50,545 nt of DNA from Clostridia bacterium (lineage in GTDB: Bacteria > Bacillota > Clostridia > Oscillospirales > Acutalibacteraceae), in the NCBI GenBank assembly GCA_017428625.1, contig JAFRQM010000020.1, positions 1 through 50,545 of the forward strand. The letters are read 5' to 3'. The position numbers and the translations under genes are program-made. This document shows positions 43,632-50,545 of this stretch, in pieces (the first letter of the stretch is position 1; each line of letters starts with the position of its first letter). Under the pieces are notes generated by a model. The model did not search any database. It saw only the letters and a list, made by a program, of their open reading frames with translations, and was not told where the DNA came from.

Positions 43632-43683
43632 ATAATACAACCTTACCTGCTAAAAGTCAATATATATTCATTCAATATTCATT
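43632..43683 (-). promoter_or_regulatory. arg operon promoter with overlapping ArgR (ARG box) sites
   Basis: Minus strand: TTGACT (43655-43660), 17-bp spacer, TATTAT (43632-43637). The -35 is overlapped by TGAATATATATTGA (43657-43670), close to the ARG box consensus TGAATAAAAATTCA. TGAATATTGAATGA lies directly upstream (about 43667-43680). ArgR bound here would block RNA polymerase when arginine is plentiful. ArgR itself is not in the window. A further TATGC..GCATA dyad lies at about 43697-43714. Confidence 0.72.
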
Positions 43684-43788
43684 AATTTCGGCGTTTTATG
43701 CAAAAATACGCATATTTTATTCATCCCGGTGTGAAAAATTACATATAAAACCGCAAACGGACCACTTATCCGGCATCCGGAATTTATA

Positions 43789-43812
43789 AAGGACCGCCTT
43801 CGGGCGATCCTT
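43789..43812 (-). terminator. Terminator after the alpha/beta hydrolase gene
   Basis: Stem AAGGACCGCC/GGCGATCCTT (one mismatch) with a stable TTCG loop; TTTATAA follows on the minus strand. Confidence 0.7.
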
Positions 43813-43819
43813 CTTTCTC

Positions 43820-44740
43820 TTATTGCGCTCTTTCAATAAAATCCGCGCACAGCGGCACAAGTTCGTCTGCTCTGTCTTCAATGCACTGGTGGCCGCCGCC
43901 CTCAACAATATATTTTTGCGCGCCGGGGAAGGCGTCATAAAACTGCTGCCTCATACCGTCGTTTATAATGATGTCGCCGTCAGCGTTGACGAGCAGAACG
44001 GGGCAGAAAATTTTGCCTGTGTTTTCAAGGTCGGTTTCACGCACATTTACAAGCATATTGCACATTGCCGCACCGATTCCGTCATAAAGAAACGGGGCTG
44101 TAACGCCGCTTGTGTCATATTCCATTGAAAATTTCAGGTTTCTTGTAGCGGCGTAAACAACAATTCTCACAAGCGGGGTGATTTTTGTTCCCAATCTGAA
44201 AAACGCGTTCATAATCCACTGCATAGGCTTGCTTGTGACAATGCTTTCAAACCCTTCGGGGCAGGTGCTCTGCGGGGCGGGGCAGAAAAGAAGCAGTGCT
44301 TTTACGGGAAATTCTTCGGCTATATTCGTCGCGACTCCGCCGCCCATTGAATGGCCTGCCAAAATCCATTCGCCGTCGGGGTCAATGCTTTTCATAAGCC
44401 CGATTATCAACTTTTCGCGCTCAATAACATTTATCCCTTCATATTCTCTTGTGCTGTAACCGAAGTTCGGCAGGTCGGCAAGCACGCAGTCATAGCCTTT
44501 TTCCGCAAGGCCCGCCGCCATATTGCGCCAGGCGTAGGTGGAGCACAAAAAGCCGTGCAGCATCATTATTCTGCCCTTGAAATCCCCTTTGTGTTCAATT
44601 ATTCTGTAATGAATCTCATAATCGCCCTGTGTGTAGAAAAGGCTGTTGCCATAGGGGGTGTCAACCGCGCAAGCGGCGGCGCTCATAACGCCGCAAAGCA
44701 GAGCGAAAGCCAGAAAAACGCTTAAAACTCTTTTTTTCAT
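43820..44740 (-). CDS. Exported alpha/beta hydrolase
   Basis: A signal peptide (about 1-25; LFAF-type core ending SAAACA) precedes an alpha/beta hydrolase fold. The oxyanion-hole motif is HGFLCS, the nucleophile GHSMGG (S131), with an acid Asp in VNADGD (about 250) and a catalytic His in GGGHQC (about 284). It is likely an esterase or lipase acting outside the membrane; the substrate is unknown. It lies 14 bp after dut and ends the transcript at the TTCG hairpin. Confidence 0.87.
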   Translation of the reverse strand: MKKRVLSVFLAFALLCGVMSAAACAVDTPYGNSLFYTQGDYEIHYRIIEHKGDFKGRIMMLHGFLCSTYAWRNMAAGLAEKGYDCVLADLPNFGYSTREYEGINVIEREKLIIGLMKSIDPDGEWILAGHSMGGGVATNIAEEFPVKALLLFCPAPQSTCPEGFESIVTSKPMQWIMNAFFRLGTKITPLVRIVVYAATRNLKFSMEYDTSGVTAPFLYDGIGAAMCNMLVNVRETDLENTGKIFCPVLLVNADGDIIINDGMRQQFYDAFPGAQKYIVEGGGHQCIEDRADELVPLCADFIERAQ

Positions 44741-44754
44741 TTCAAAACTCCGTT

Positions 44755-45195
44755 TTATTTTGTTCCCGTTGAGCCGAAACCGCCTTCGCCTCTCGCCGTA
44801 TTGTCAAGGTCACAGACCTCAACCGGGTCAAGCAGGCAGACGGGCATAACAACAAGCTGCGCTATTCTTTCGCCCGGCTCTATTGTGTAGGACTCGTTTA
44901 TCTGGTTGATAACGCCTACTTTTATTTCTCCCCTGTAATCGCTGTCTATTACGCCGACGGAATTCAGAAGCCCTATGCCGTGTTTGATTGCAAGGCCGCT
45001 TCTCGCGAAAACGAAGGCTCCCATTTCGTTTGACGGCAGCGAAATCGCAATACCCGTGGGGATAACCGCGGTTTCTCCGCCCGCAAGCGTCAGCGGAGCG
45101 TCAATGCAGGCGCAAAGGTCCATACCCGCGCTGCCCTGAGTCGCTCTCTTGGGGATTATTGCGTTTTCGTTCACTTTTTTTATTTTCAGTTCCAT
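44755..45195 (-). CDS. dut: dUTP diphosphatase
   Basis: The 146 residues contain all five dUTPase motifs: GSAGMDLCA (1), RSGLAIKHGI (2), GVIDSDYRGE (3), PGERIAQLV (4) and RGEGGFGSTG (5). The trimeric enzyme turns dUTP into dUMP, limiting uracil in DNA. It lies 9 bp after the Fem-type transferase gene. Confidence 0.96.
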   Translation of the reverse strand: MELKIKKVNENAIIPKRATQGSAGMDLCACIDAPLTLAGGETAVIPTGIAISLPSNEMGAFVFARSGLAIKHGIGLLNSVGVIDSDYRGEIKVGVINQINESYTIEPGERIAQLVVMPVCLLDPVEVCDLDNTARGEGGFGSTGTK

Positions 45196-45204
45196 AATTA
45201 TTCC

Positions 45205-46233
45205 TTATCTTCTGAGAATTTTAGCGAGCTTCTGTGCCGCCTCGACCGCCTTTTTGGCTTTCGCGTCTATGGTTAAATCCGCCTCGCCCATAAATTCGAG
45301 CATATCGCCCGAAAAGCCTTTTTTGAAGCGGTAAAGGCCGTTGTTCTCGTCAACAATTCCCGAAACTCCGCGAAAATCGTAAATGTCGCAGCCCAGTGAG
45401 ATTGCCCACCGGATGTTCGTCCACTGAAGCAAGTAGTTTGGCATAACATTGCGGTGGCTGTTGAGCGACGCGCCGTAGAAATACCAGACCTTGTTGCCCC
45501 AGTGAACGCAGAGTGTGCCGGCAATCGGTTCGCCTTCATAGTAAGCCATATTCAGGCGGCAGTTATCGCCGAATGTGTCAACGATTTTTGCGAAATACTC
45601 CGCCGATCTTATCGCAAAGCCGTCGCGCTCGCCCGTTTCCTCCATAATGCGGTAAAAATCCTGCGCCGCCTCGCTGCCGCAGCGCCTTACTTCAACATTG
45701 TGTTTCAGGGCAACGCGCACATTGTAGCGGTGCTTTGAAGAGAAGGCCGCAAACACCTCATCTTCCGTTTTGCCGCTTATGTCAAGGCGGTAAACAAAAC
45801 GGCACTGGTAGCCCTCAAAATTCATAAATCTCGGCTGCTGAACAAAGCCCGCCTCTTTTATGATTTGCGCATATTCCTCATCGGAAGCGAGAGCGTCTGT
45901 GTCGATTTTAAGCATATAGGCGCTGAACTTTTTGCCCTCCGCCTTCGCTGCGTCAACAAGGGCGTTGAAGGTTTCAACATCGTGTAAGCAGCACACGGGG
46001 CCTCTCGGAGCGTAGAGCATATGGTAAGGCAGTTTTGAAATGCGGCGAGCCAGCACTGCAAGAGCGCCTTTTATTTCTCCGCCGTCATCACGGGCAAGAA
46101 CGCCGAACCACTGCCAGTCATCCTTGACTTTTCCCCAGACGGATGTCTGCAGAAAATGGCCTTTCGGGTGAGAGGCGACAAAAGCGTCGAACTCCTCTGC
46201 GTTATCACGGTAAACAATCTCGGTTTTCATCAT
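45205..46233 (-). CDS. FemAB/FemX-type peptidoglycan peptidyltransferase
   Basis: Two GNAT-like halves lie in 342 residues, with Fem-family segments FLQTSVWGKVKDDWQW, LYAPRGPVC, KHRYNVRVALKHNV, GTLCVHWGNKVWYFYGAS and WAISLGCDIYDFRGVSG. The enzyme adds amino acids from aminoacyl-tRNA to lipid II stem peptides for cross-bridges. Which amino acid it adds is unknown. A second ATG at 46230 has better RBS spacing (GGAG, 5 nt) and may be the true start. The promoter at 46305-46333 drives this gene, dut and the hydrolase. Confidence 0.9.
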   Translation of the reverse strand: MMKTEIVYRDNAEEFDAFVASHPKGHFLQTSVWGKVKDDWQWFGVLARDDGGEIKGALAVLARRISKLPYHMLYAPRGPVCCLHDVETFNALVDAAKAEGKKFSAYMLKIDTDALASDEEYAQIIKEAGFVQQPRFMNFEGYQCRFVYRLDISGKTEDEVFAAFSSKHRYNVRVALKHNVEVRRCGSEAAQDFYRIMEETGERDGFAIRSAEYFAKIVDTFGDNCRLNMAYYEGEPIAGTLCVHWGNKVWYFYGASLNSHRNVMPNYLLQWTNIRWAISLGCDIYDFRGVSGIVDENNGLYRFKKGFSGDMLEFMGEADLTIDAKAKKAVEAAQKLAKILRR

Positions 46234-46304
46234 TTCTCCTGCGTAAAACGCGTCCTTTCACGGCGGACGGCAACCGCCCGCCGAAAATCAACATAACCCT
46301 GTAT

Positions 46305-46333
46305 ATTATATACTCTTTACCTCTCTTTTTCAA
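46305..46333 (-). promoter_or_regulatory. Promoter of the femX-like/dut operon
   Basis: Minus strand: TTGAAA (46328-46333), 17-bp spacer, TATAAT (46305-46310). The 5' leader carries a stable CGGCGG-rich hairpin (46261-46283) before the RBS. Confidence 0.8.
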
Positions 46334-46344
46334 GAGCAAGGGAC

Positions 46345-46444
46345 AGGAGTCAGGAGGTAGGTGTTAGGAGATAGGATGTTAGGAAGCAGGATTTAGGTGT
46401 CAGGGTAGAGTATATAAAACCGTAGGCACGGATACATCCGTGCC
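46345..46444 (+). repeat. Composite intergenic repeat, family A (copy 2)
   Basis: A run of AGGAGTCAGGAGG-like short repeats (46345-46404), an AT-rich spacer, then CGTA and the palindrome GGCACGGA..TCCGTGCC (46425-46444). This is the same build as 20350-20434 on the other strand. The remaining 110 bp before the next gene is AT-rich with nothing I can name. Confidence 0.7.
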
Positions 46445-46554
46445 GCTTTTTCCAACTATCCGCGAAAATGCAATAAATCTCAAACGGGACGGAACGCATT
46501 AAAAACGATATAAAAACAGTGAAAGTAATTATTTTTAATCAACAACAAATCATT

Positions 46555-47943
46555 TTATTTTTCCACATGAACCACAAAATCTCCCGATAATCCGTGCCAG
46601 TGCACGGTAACACGGGTTGTGCCGGAATTAACGAGCCGGAGCGTTGTGCCGCTTATTCTGACAACCGACTCATCGTAGCCGTCAAAAGTCATACCGGCAA
46701 AAAGGGGAAAGCAGAAACCGTCGTTATCAATCGCCATTATCCAGATTTTACGGTTTTTTGAAATGGTGTAAACTTGTTTTTCGGCTTTGACCGTTATTAT
46801 TTCCGGAATCAGGCTGATGTTTTTGCGATTGACTGTGATTTCGGCATTTTGCTCGGCGGATGTATCAAGGTCGGGGCTGTCCGCGAGCGAGAGCGTAACT
46901 TTGTGTATGCGTGTTGCCCAGTTACCCCAATCGCCGTCTCCGGCTCCGCCGTAGGCATAGGAAAGATAAACGGGGTCGCCCTTGCCGATATGCCCGTCCG
47001 CGCGGCCTGAAATGCCGCAGTTGTGGAGTTTTTTTGCCGTGTTTGCTTTGACAAATCCGCTCGGCCTGAAAGAAAGCCCGTCAAAGGATTCCCAAACGGC
47101 AACATAGCTTTCATCGGAAAACCGTTTTTCGGTAAAAACGGCAACAAAGCGGCCGAATTCATCAATATATTTCACATCGCTTGAATCACCGCCGTTTTTT
47201 GGCGGAATGCACTCGCCGTGAAACTGAAGGGTCGCGGGCCAGTTTTCATCTTTCGCGTCGGCGGTTGCGACCCGTGTGGTTGTTCCTCTGTCATTATTCC
47301 ATGAATAGTAAATATAGAGCGTGTCTCCGAGCAGAACAAACGACGGCTCGCCGGCGCCGAAGCAGTCGGGATTATCCGTATATTCAACCAGCGGTTGCGG
47401 TTCAATGCCCCAGCTGTTACCCGTCCATTTTTCAGTAAACGGACCTTCGGGGTTTCTGCTTCGCGCAACGCAAACATCGTTGTCGGTTCCTCTTGAATCG
47501 GCTGTTGTTGTGTAGCCGATATAATACCAGCCGCCGAATTTAATAACGCCGGGGTCGCAGGTCCACCTTTCATCAAGACTCTCGGGGGTGGGCTTGAGAG
47601 CGACAACCTCTTTTGTGCTTTTTTCAAAGCCCGGCGACCAACGCTTGTATCCTACAATGTCAATTATATCGCCCGGACCGTTTGCCGCGCTCCAGACATC
47701 CAGACTGCCGTCGGAATTCAGAATCATTGACGGGCCGTAACGGTAGCCGCCGCGACCCTTAACGGGCTGCCAGGTGTCAAACCCCTCGTTATCGGCCGAT
47801 ATGTGAAGATATTTTCCGGCATCGCCCTGCCCGGTCCGCTCACTCTGCGGAAAATCGCCGCCGGTAATCTCCGGCGAAATCAGCAGCGCCGCGCCCAGAA
47901 TAAACGCGGCTGCGGATTTTAAAACAAGCCAGAATATATTCAT
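46555..47943 (-). CDS. Exported glycosidase-like five-bladed beta-propeller with C-terminal Ig-like domain
   Basis: A hydrophobic N-terminal signal or anchor (about 5-25) precedes a GH43/GH117-like propeller (about 60-355; YRYGPSMILNSDGSLDVW, CDPGVIKFGGWYYIGYTT, FGAGEPSFVLLGDTLYIYYSW and VAVFTEKRFSDESYVAVWES form blade strands). A Big-type Ig domain follows (about 375-462; VVRISGTTLRLVNSGTTRVTVHW). Acidic residues in these strands could be catalytic, but I cannot place the GH43 triad with confidence. It is the last of three exported-protein genes on this strand. Confidence 0.75.
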   Translation of the reverse strand: MNIFWLVLKSAAAFILGAALLISPEITGGDFPQSERTGQGDAGKYLHISADNEGFDTWQPVKGRGGYRYGPSMILNSDGSLDVWSAANGPGDIIDIVGYKRWSPGFEKSTKEVVALKPTPESLDERWTCDPGVIKFGGWYYIGYTTTADSRGTDNDVCVARSRNPEGPFTEKWTGNSWGIEPQPLVEYTDNPDCFGAGEPSFVLLGDTLYIYYSWNNDRGTTTRVATADAKDENWPATLQFHGECIPPKNGGDSSDVKYIDEFGRFVAVFTEKRFSDESYVAVWESFDGLSFRPSGFVKANTAKKLHNCGISGRADGHIGKGDPVYLSYAYGGAGDGDWGNWATRIHKVTLSLADSPDLDTSAEQNAEITVNRKNISLIPEIITVKAEKQVYTISKNRKIWIMAIDNDGFCFPLFAGMTFDGYDESVVRISGTTLRLVNSGTTRVTVHWHGLSGDFVVHVEK

Positions 47944-47989
47944 TGTGTCACTTCCTTAAATATTCGGTTCACTTAAAATATAACTCAAA

Positions 47990-48838
47990 TCACTCTGCCG
48001 GTCGATAACTTGTAATGCGCACTTTATAACCGACATCGATAATATGAAAAAGAGAACCGTCCTCAAGCGGACATATTGCAATGCCTTCCCCTTCTGCGTC
48101 AAGTTTGCCGGTGCAGCGAACAAAAACCGGTTCTGTATGGCCGGTCTGCAGATTAACGGCGAACATTGTTTTGTTACGGCTGCCGGAATTGGTTACCATA
48201 TAAAGAGTGCCGTCATATATTTCTCCGCCCTGCACCTTGAAAAGAGTTGTATCTGTTTTAAGCGCGCCTATATAAGAATAGTCCCGAAGGTTCAGCATCC
48301 GGATTTCATCCACATCATTCGATTGAGAATAATAAAGCACATCGTCTTTTACAACACACCACGGAATGCGCCCGTTTCCGCGCCCCTCATCGGGCAGCAT
48401 GTGAAAATCAACCGCCTCAAGTGTGTCGGGGTCATACACTATTACACCGGGATGGCGGAAGCCGAAATCCTCAAGCGCTATATAAAGCCTGCCCTCATAC
48501 AAACATCCGTCACCGAGATGGGAATAGCCTTTGTTCATCAATTCTTTCGGCAGGCACATTTCGTGACGCTCGATTATCTCGCCGGATTGAATATCGATTT
48601 TTGTAATTGCGTTGTAGTTAAGAAATTTGACACAGCCGATGCCGTAAAATATTTTTCCGTCTGTCGCAAGCCCCTGACAGAAACTCACACCGTCGTCGTA
48701 ATTGAATTCCAGTGTGCGCGCAATCTCCATATTCCCGGAACTGATATACGGCTCGCCCGACAGTGAACCGCCTGCCCAGGCGACAAGCGCAAAAAATAAT
48801 ATCAGACTTCGTCGAATCAGCGAAGCGGCTGTTTCCAT
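47990..48838 (-). CDS. Exported beta-propeller-like repeat protein of unknown function
   Basis: About 282 residues: a signal peptide or TM helix (about 9-24) is followed by repeated strands with D-x-x-T/G patterns (ITKIDIQSGEII, VIVYDPDTLEAVDFHML, IRMLNLRDYSYIGAL, MFAVNLQTGHTEPVF) that look like propeller blades. LDAEGEGIAICPL recalls SdiA-regulated or phytase-like propellers. No enzyme motif is recognised. I chose the ATG at 48838 because AAAGGAAA lies about 8 nt upstream. A longer frame to 48937 overlaps the next gene and lacks an RBS. Confidence 0.7.
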   Translation of the reverse strand: METAASLIRRSLILFFALVAWAGGSLSGEPYISSGNMEIARTLEFNYDDGVSFCQGLATDGKIFYGIGCVKFLNYNAITKIDIQSGEIIERHEMCLPKELMNKGYSHLGDGCLYEGRLYIALEDFGFRHPGVIVYDPDTLEAVDFHMLPDEGRGNGRIPWCVVKDDVLYYSQSNDVDEIRMLNLRDYSYIGALKTDTTLFKVQGGEIYDGTLYMVTNSGSRNKTMFAVNLQTGHTEPVFVRCTGKLDAEGEGIAICPLEDGSLFHIIDVGYKVRITSYRPAE

Positions 48839-48920
48839 AACATTATTTCCTTTCTGTTTATTACTGAAAAAAACAGTTGCAGGGGCAACGGTTTTCATTA
48901 TACGGAACGCACGGTAAAAA

Positions 48921-50111
48921 CTAACGGTCAAAAACAAAATAATTTGTTTGCCATATCAAAGCGCATTTTTCCTCCGTCATAAAGTCTCCCATTATCCATC
49001 CGTAATACCGCCCTTTAAGCAATGTGTTTTGACCGTAAAGGGTTTTGCTTACTCTTTTTTCAATTTCGTAAGGGGTTTGTATCAAAACGGCGCTTGAGTT
49101 GGTTTTGAGCACATTTGCATAAGCCAAATGCTTTTCGGGGTCTTTGCTCATTTCGGTTGAATATTTTTCAATAAACCTTTTTGTGTAAAGCGCTTTTACG
49201 CCGGCGGTAACACTCCAGTGGTTTTCGTAGTTGAAAGTTATTCCCATAAAGTCGGTCTGCCCCGCTTTGTTCCCGACATCCAGCATATCTCCTGCCCGGA
49301 GCTCCTCATAAAAAGGAGTCATAAGAATCATTTTTCCTCTGACCTCCGACAAGACGGGCATTTTTGAATATATACCTCTGCCGTTTTCGGTATATAAAAA
49401 CTCTTTTTGTGTTGAGGGATTAATTTCGGTTTTAAGTTTTTGTATTTGTTCATTGAAAAGCGTTAAAAATTCTTTTTCATCGCCGTTTTCTTTTTTTGCT
49501 GTGATAATAACGGTCTCACTCGGATTATCGCTCAAAAAATCTTTTATTTGTGCAAAGACAGTGTCAAAGGTTATATCAATGCTGCATTCTTCATCCTCAT
49601 AAGCGTAAAACTCCATGTCAAGGTTCAGAAAAGGGATGTTAAACAAAACCGTCAAAGGGTTTAAATTACTCAGAATTTTTGCCGCATTGTTTAAAGGCGC
49701 CGCTTTTTCATTATTACCGTGGCAGAGATGAAGCTCACCCTGTTTGGCGGAAAACCGTAAATCAAGATACCTTACGCCCGCGTTAAGCTGTTCAGGCAGT
49801 GTGAGCGACTGCGTTTTTGCGTATTTTCCGGAATTAAAAACGGGAACGCCGAACAGTTCAACCCGGTTATCCGTTGAGTTTTTGCTGTTTGCCGTGGTGC
49901 TGTCGTGCGTGCCGGGAAGGTTTATTTCATAAATATACCTTTCGTCAGGAATTCCGGACATCCAGTTTTTACCGTTCAGGTTTTCGACACAGCCGGCGGT
50001 GACACCCGCAGTTTTCGCATAAGCAACGCCGAACGGAATTATGTTAAAAAACAAGGCGGCTGTCAATCCGACACATATAATTTTAACCAAAAACTTTCTC
50101 AAAACTTTCAT
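48921..50111 (-). CDS. Secreted phosphatidylinositol-specific phospholipase C-like protein
   Basis: A signal peptide (1-32, ending AYA) precedes the PI-PLC X domain. The catalytic histidines are expected in LPGTHDS (H69) and LHLCHG (H128 or H131), with AGVRYLDLR (R114) binding the phosphate. At 396 residues it is longer than the Bacillus enzyme (about 300), with extra sequence in the middle. Bacterial PI-PLCs cleave inositol lipids to diacylglycerol and cyclic inositol phosphate without calcium. In a gut microbe the substrate could be host GPI-anchored proteins or inositol lipids. Confidence 0.88.
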   Translation of the reverse strand: MKVLRKFLVKIICVGLTAALFFNIIPFGVAYAKTAGVTAGCVENLNGKNWMSGIPDERYIYEINLPGTHDSTTANSKNSTDNRVELFGVPVFNSGKYAKTQSLTLPEQLNAGVRYLDLRFSAKQGELHLCHGNNEKAAPLNNAAKILSNLNPLTVLFNIPFLNLDMEFYAYEDEECSIDITFDTVFAQIKDFLSDNPSETVIITAKKENGDEKEFLTLFNEQIQKLKTEINPSTQKEFLYTENGRGIYSKMPVLSEVRGKMILMTPFYEELRAGDMLDVGNKAGQTDFMGITFNYENHWSVTAGVKALYTKRFIEKYSTEMSKDPEKHLAYANVLKTNSSAVLIQTPYEIEKRVSKTLYGQNTLLKGRYYGWIMGDFMTEEKCALIWQTNYFVFDR

Positions 50112-50225
50112 ATTTTAAAACCTCTTTTTATTCAGGCGGCAAAACCGGGAATATAAAACATCTTGTAAATGTCTGTTTTATAAATATTTAATTCAGTTAA
50201 ACTTGTTTCCTTTTTTCTTTTATTC

Positions 50226-50545
50226 AGTGAAGTAATGCCTTCGGCATAATGAAGTTTTCTGCTTCGCAGAAAGTGAAGTTAAGTGTGCCGCAAATGCCCG
50301 CAGGCACTTCATGAGCCGCAGGCTCGCTTCACGCGTGTAAGCGCACTTATTGTGCCGTCAGGCACACTTAGTTGCAAAGAGCACGCCGAAGACAGAGAAA
50401 TAAAATGTTTTTGCAAAGAGGAATGAAACTTAAATAATTTTTCTCTGTTGGATTTTTGCTTGTGAAGTTTGTGCTTCGCACAAGTGAAGTAATGCCTTCG
50501 GCATAATGAAGTTTTCTGCTTCGCAGAAAGTGAAGTTAAGTGTGC
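50226..50545 (+). repeat. Array of short hairpins joined by GTGAAGT linkers, with a 63-bp perfect direct repeat
   Basis: Hairpins such as ATGCC-TTC-GGCAT, TTCTGC-TTC-GCAGAA, GAGCC-GCA-GGCTC and GTGC-TTC-GCAC alternate with linkers (A/G)TGAAGT. The block 50226-50288 is repeated exactly at 50483-50545, where the window ends, so the array probably continues. AAGTGTGCC (50281-50289) can also pair over 70 nt with GGCACACTT (50361-50369). No ORF runs through it. The 114 bp between it and the PI-PLC start is AT-rich without a clear site. Confidence 0.8.

Noticed and set aside
50226..50545. CRISPR array
   Set aside because: The conserved parts are only 7-8 bp linkers and the variable parts are self-complementary hairpins; no cas gene is in the window.

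Overview
The window looks like the chromosome of a low-to-mid-GC anaerobic Bacillota, class Clostridia, probably an uncultured gut member of the Oscillospirales. The reasons are the strong GGAGG-type ribosome binding sites, several TTG/GTG starts, consensus TTGACA-17-TATAAT promoters, oxygen-independent radical-SAM sulfatase maturation, the CdaR-type regulator/ftsE/ftsX/M23/S41 block, BspA-like LRR_5 and WG-repeat proteins, and an argCJBD operon next to rpsF-ssb-rpsR. The placement is inferred from gene content; no rRNA is present to confirm it. No CRISPR array, prophage, integrase or transposase was seen.

Layout. 1-370: tail of a secreted protein and a tiny signal-peptide-like ORF. 382-9732 (minus): MerR regulator with a CPBP membrane protein; FAD oxidoreductase; MTA/SAH nucleosidase; a degenerate S41 protease; and the cell-division set CdaR-like regulator, FtsE, FtsX and a coiled-coil M23 hydrolase. 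10014-14386 (plus): MurA, WalJ-like metallo-hydrolase, rRNA pseudouridine synthase, and an unrecognised polytopic membrane protein. 14467-16612: P-loop kinase-like protein and MATE exporter from divergent promoters. 16652-20315: sulfatase maturase, cytoplasmic sulfatase and MFS transporter. 20556-29427 (minus): zinc-ribbon LRR_5 protein, small Cys-rich protein, MacB/FtsX-type ABC fusion, CoaD, PAQR/hemolysin III protein, WG/SH3 protein and GH27 alpha-galactosidase. 29544-30881: tRNA-Gly(GCC) and an acyltransferase. 30921-33432: luxS between two related repeats, then a secreted beta-helix protein. 33586-38798 (plus): GltX-GlnS, a small membrane protein, then S6-SSB-S18. 38860-46233 (minus): LURP-one-like protein, argDBJC (transcribed C-J-B-D) under a likely ArgR box, alpha/beta hydrolase, dUTPase and a Fem-type transferase. 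46555-50111 (minus): three exported proteins (glycosidase-like propeller with an Ig-like tail, a second repeat protein, PI-PLC). 50226-end: a hairpin array.

How the genes work together. The 3.4-15 kb stretch is mostly envelope growth and division (FtsEX activating an M23 hydrolase, MurA, WalJ). The sulfatase trio reads as import of a sulfated compound and its desulfation inside the cell. MTAN and LuxS, about 27 kb apart, together make the S-adenosylhomocysteine to homocysteine plus DPD (AI-2 precursor) route. The most unusual signals are the dead-looking S41 protease, two families of composite intergenic repeats (one on both sides of luxS), a shared amphipathic C-terminal tail on two secreted proteins, and the hairpin array at the right edge.
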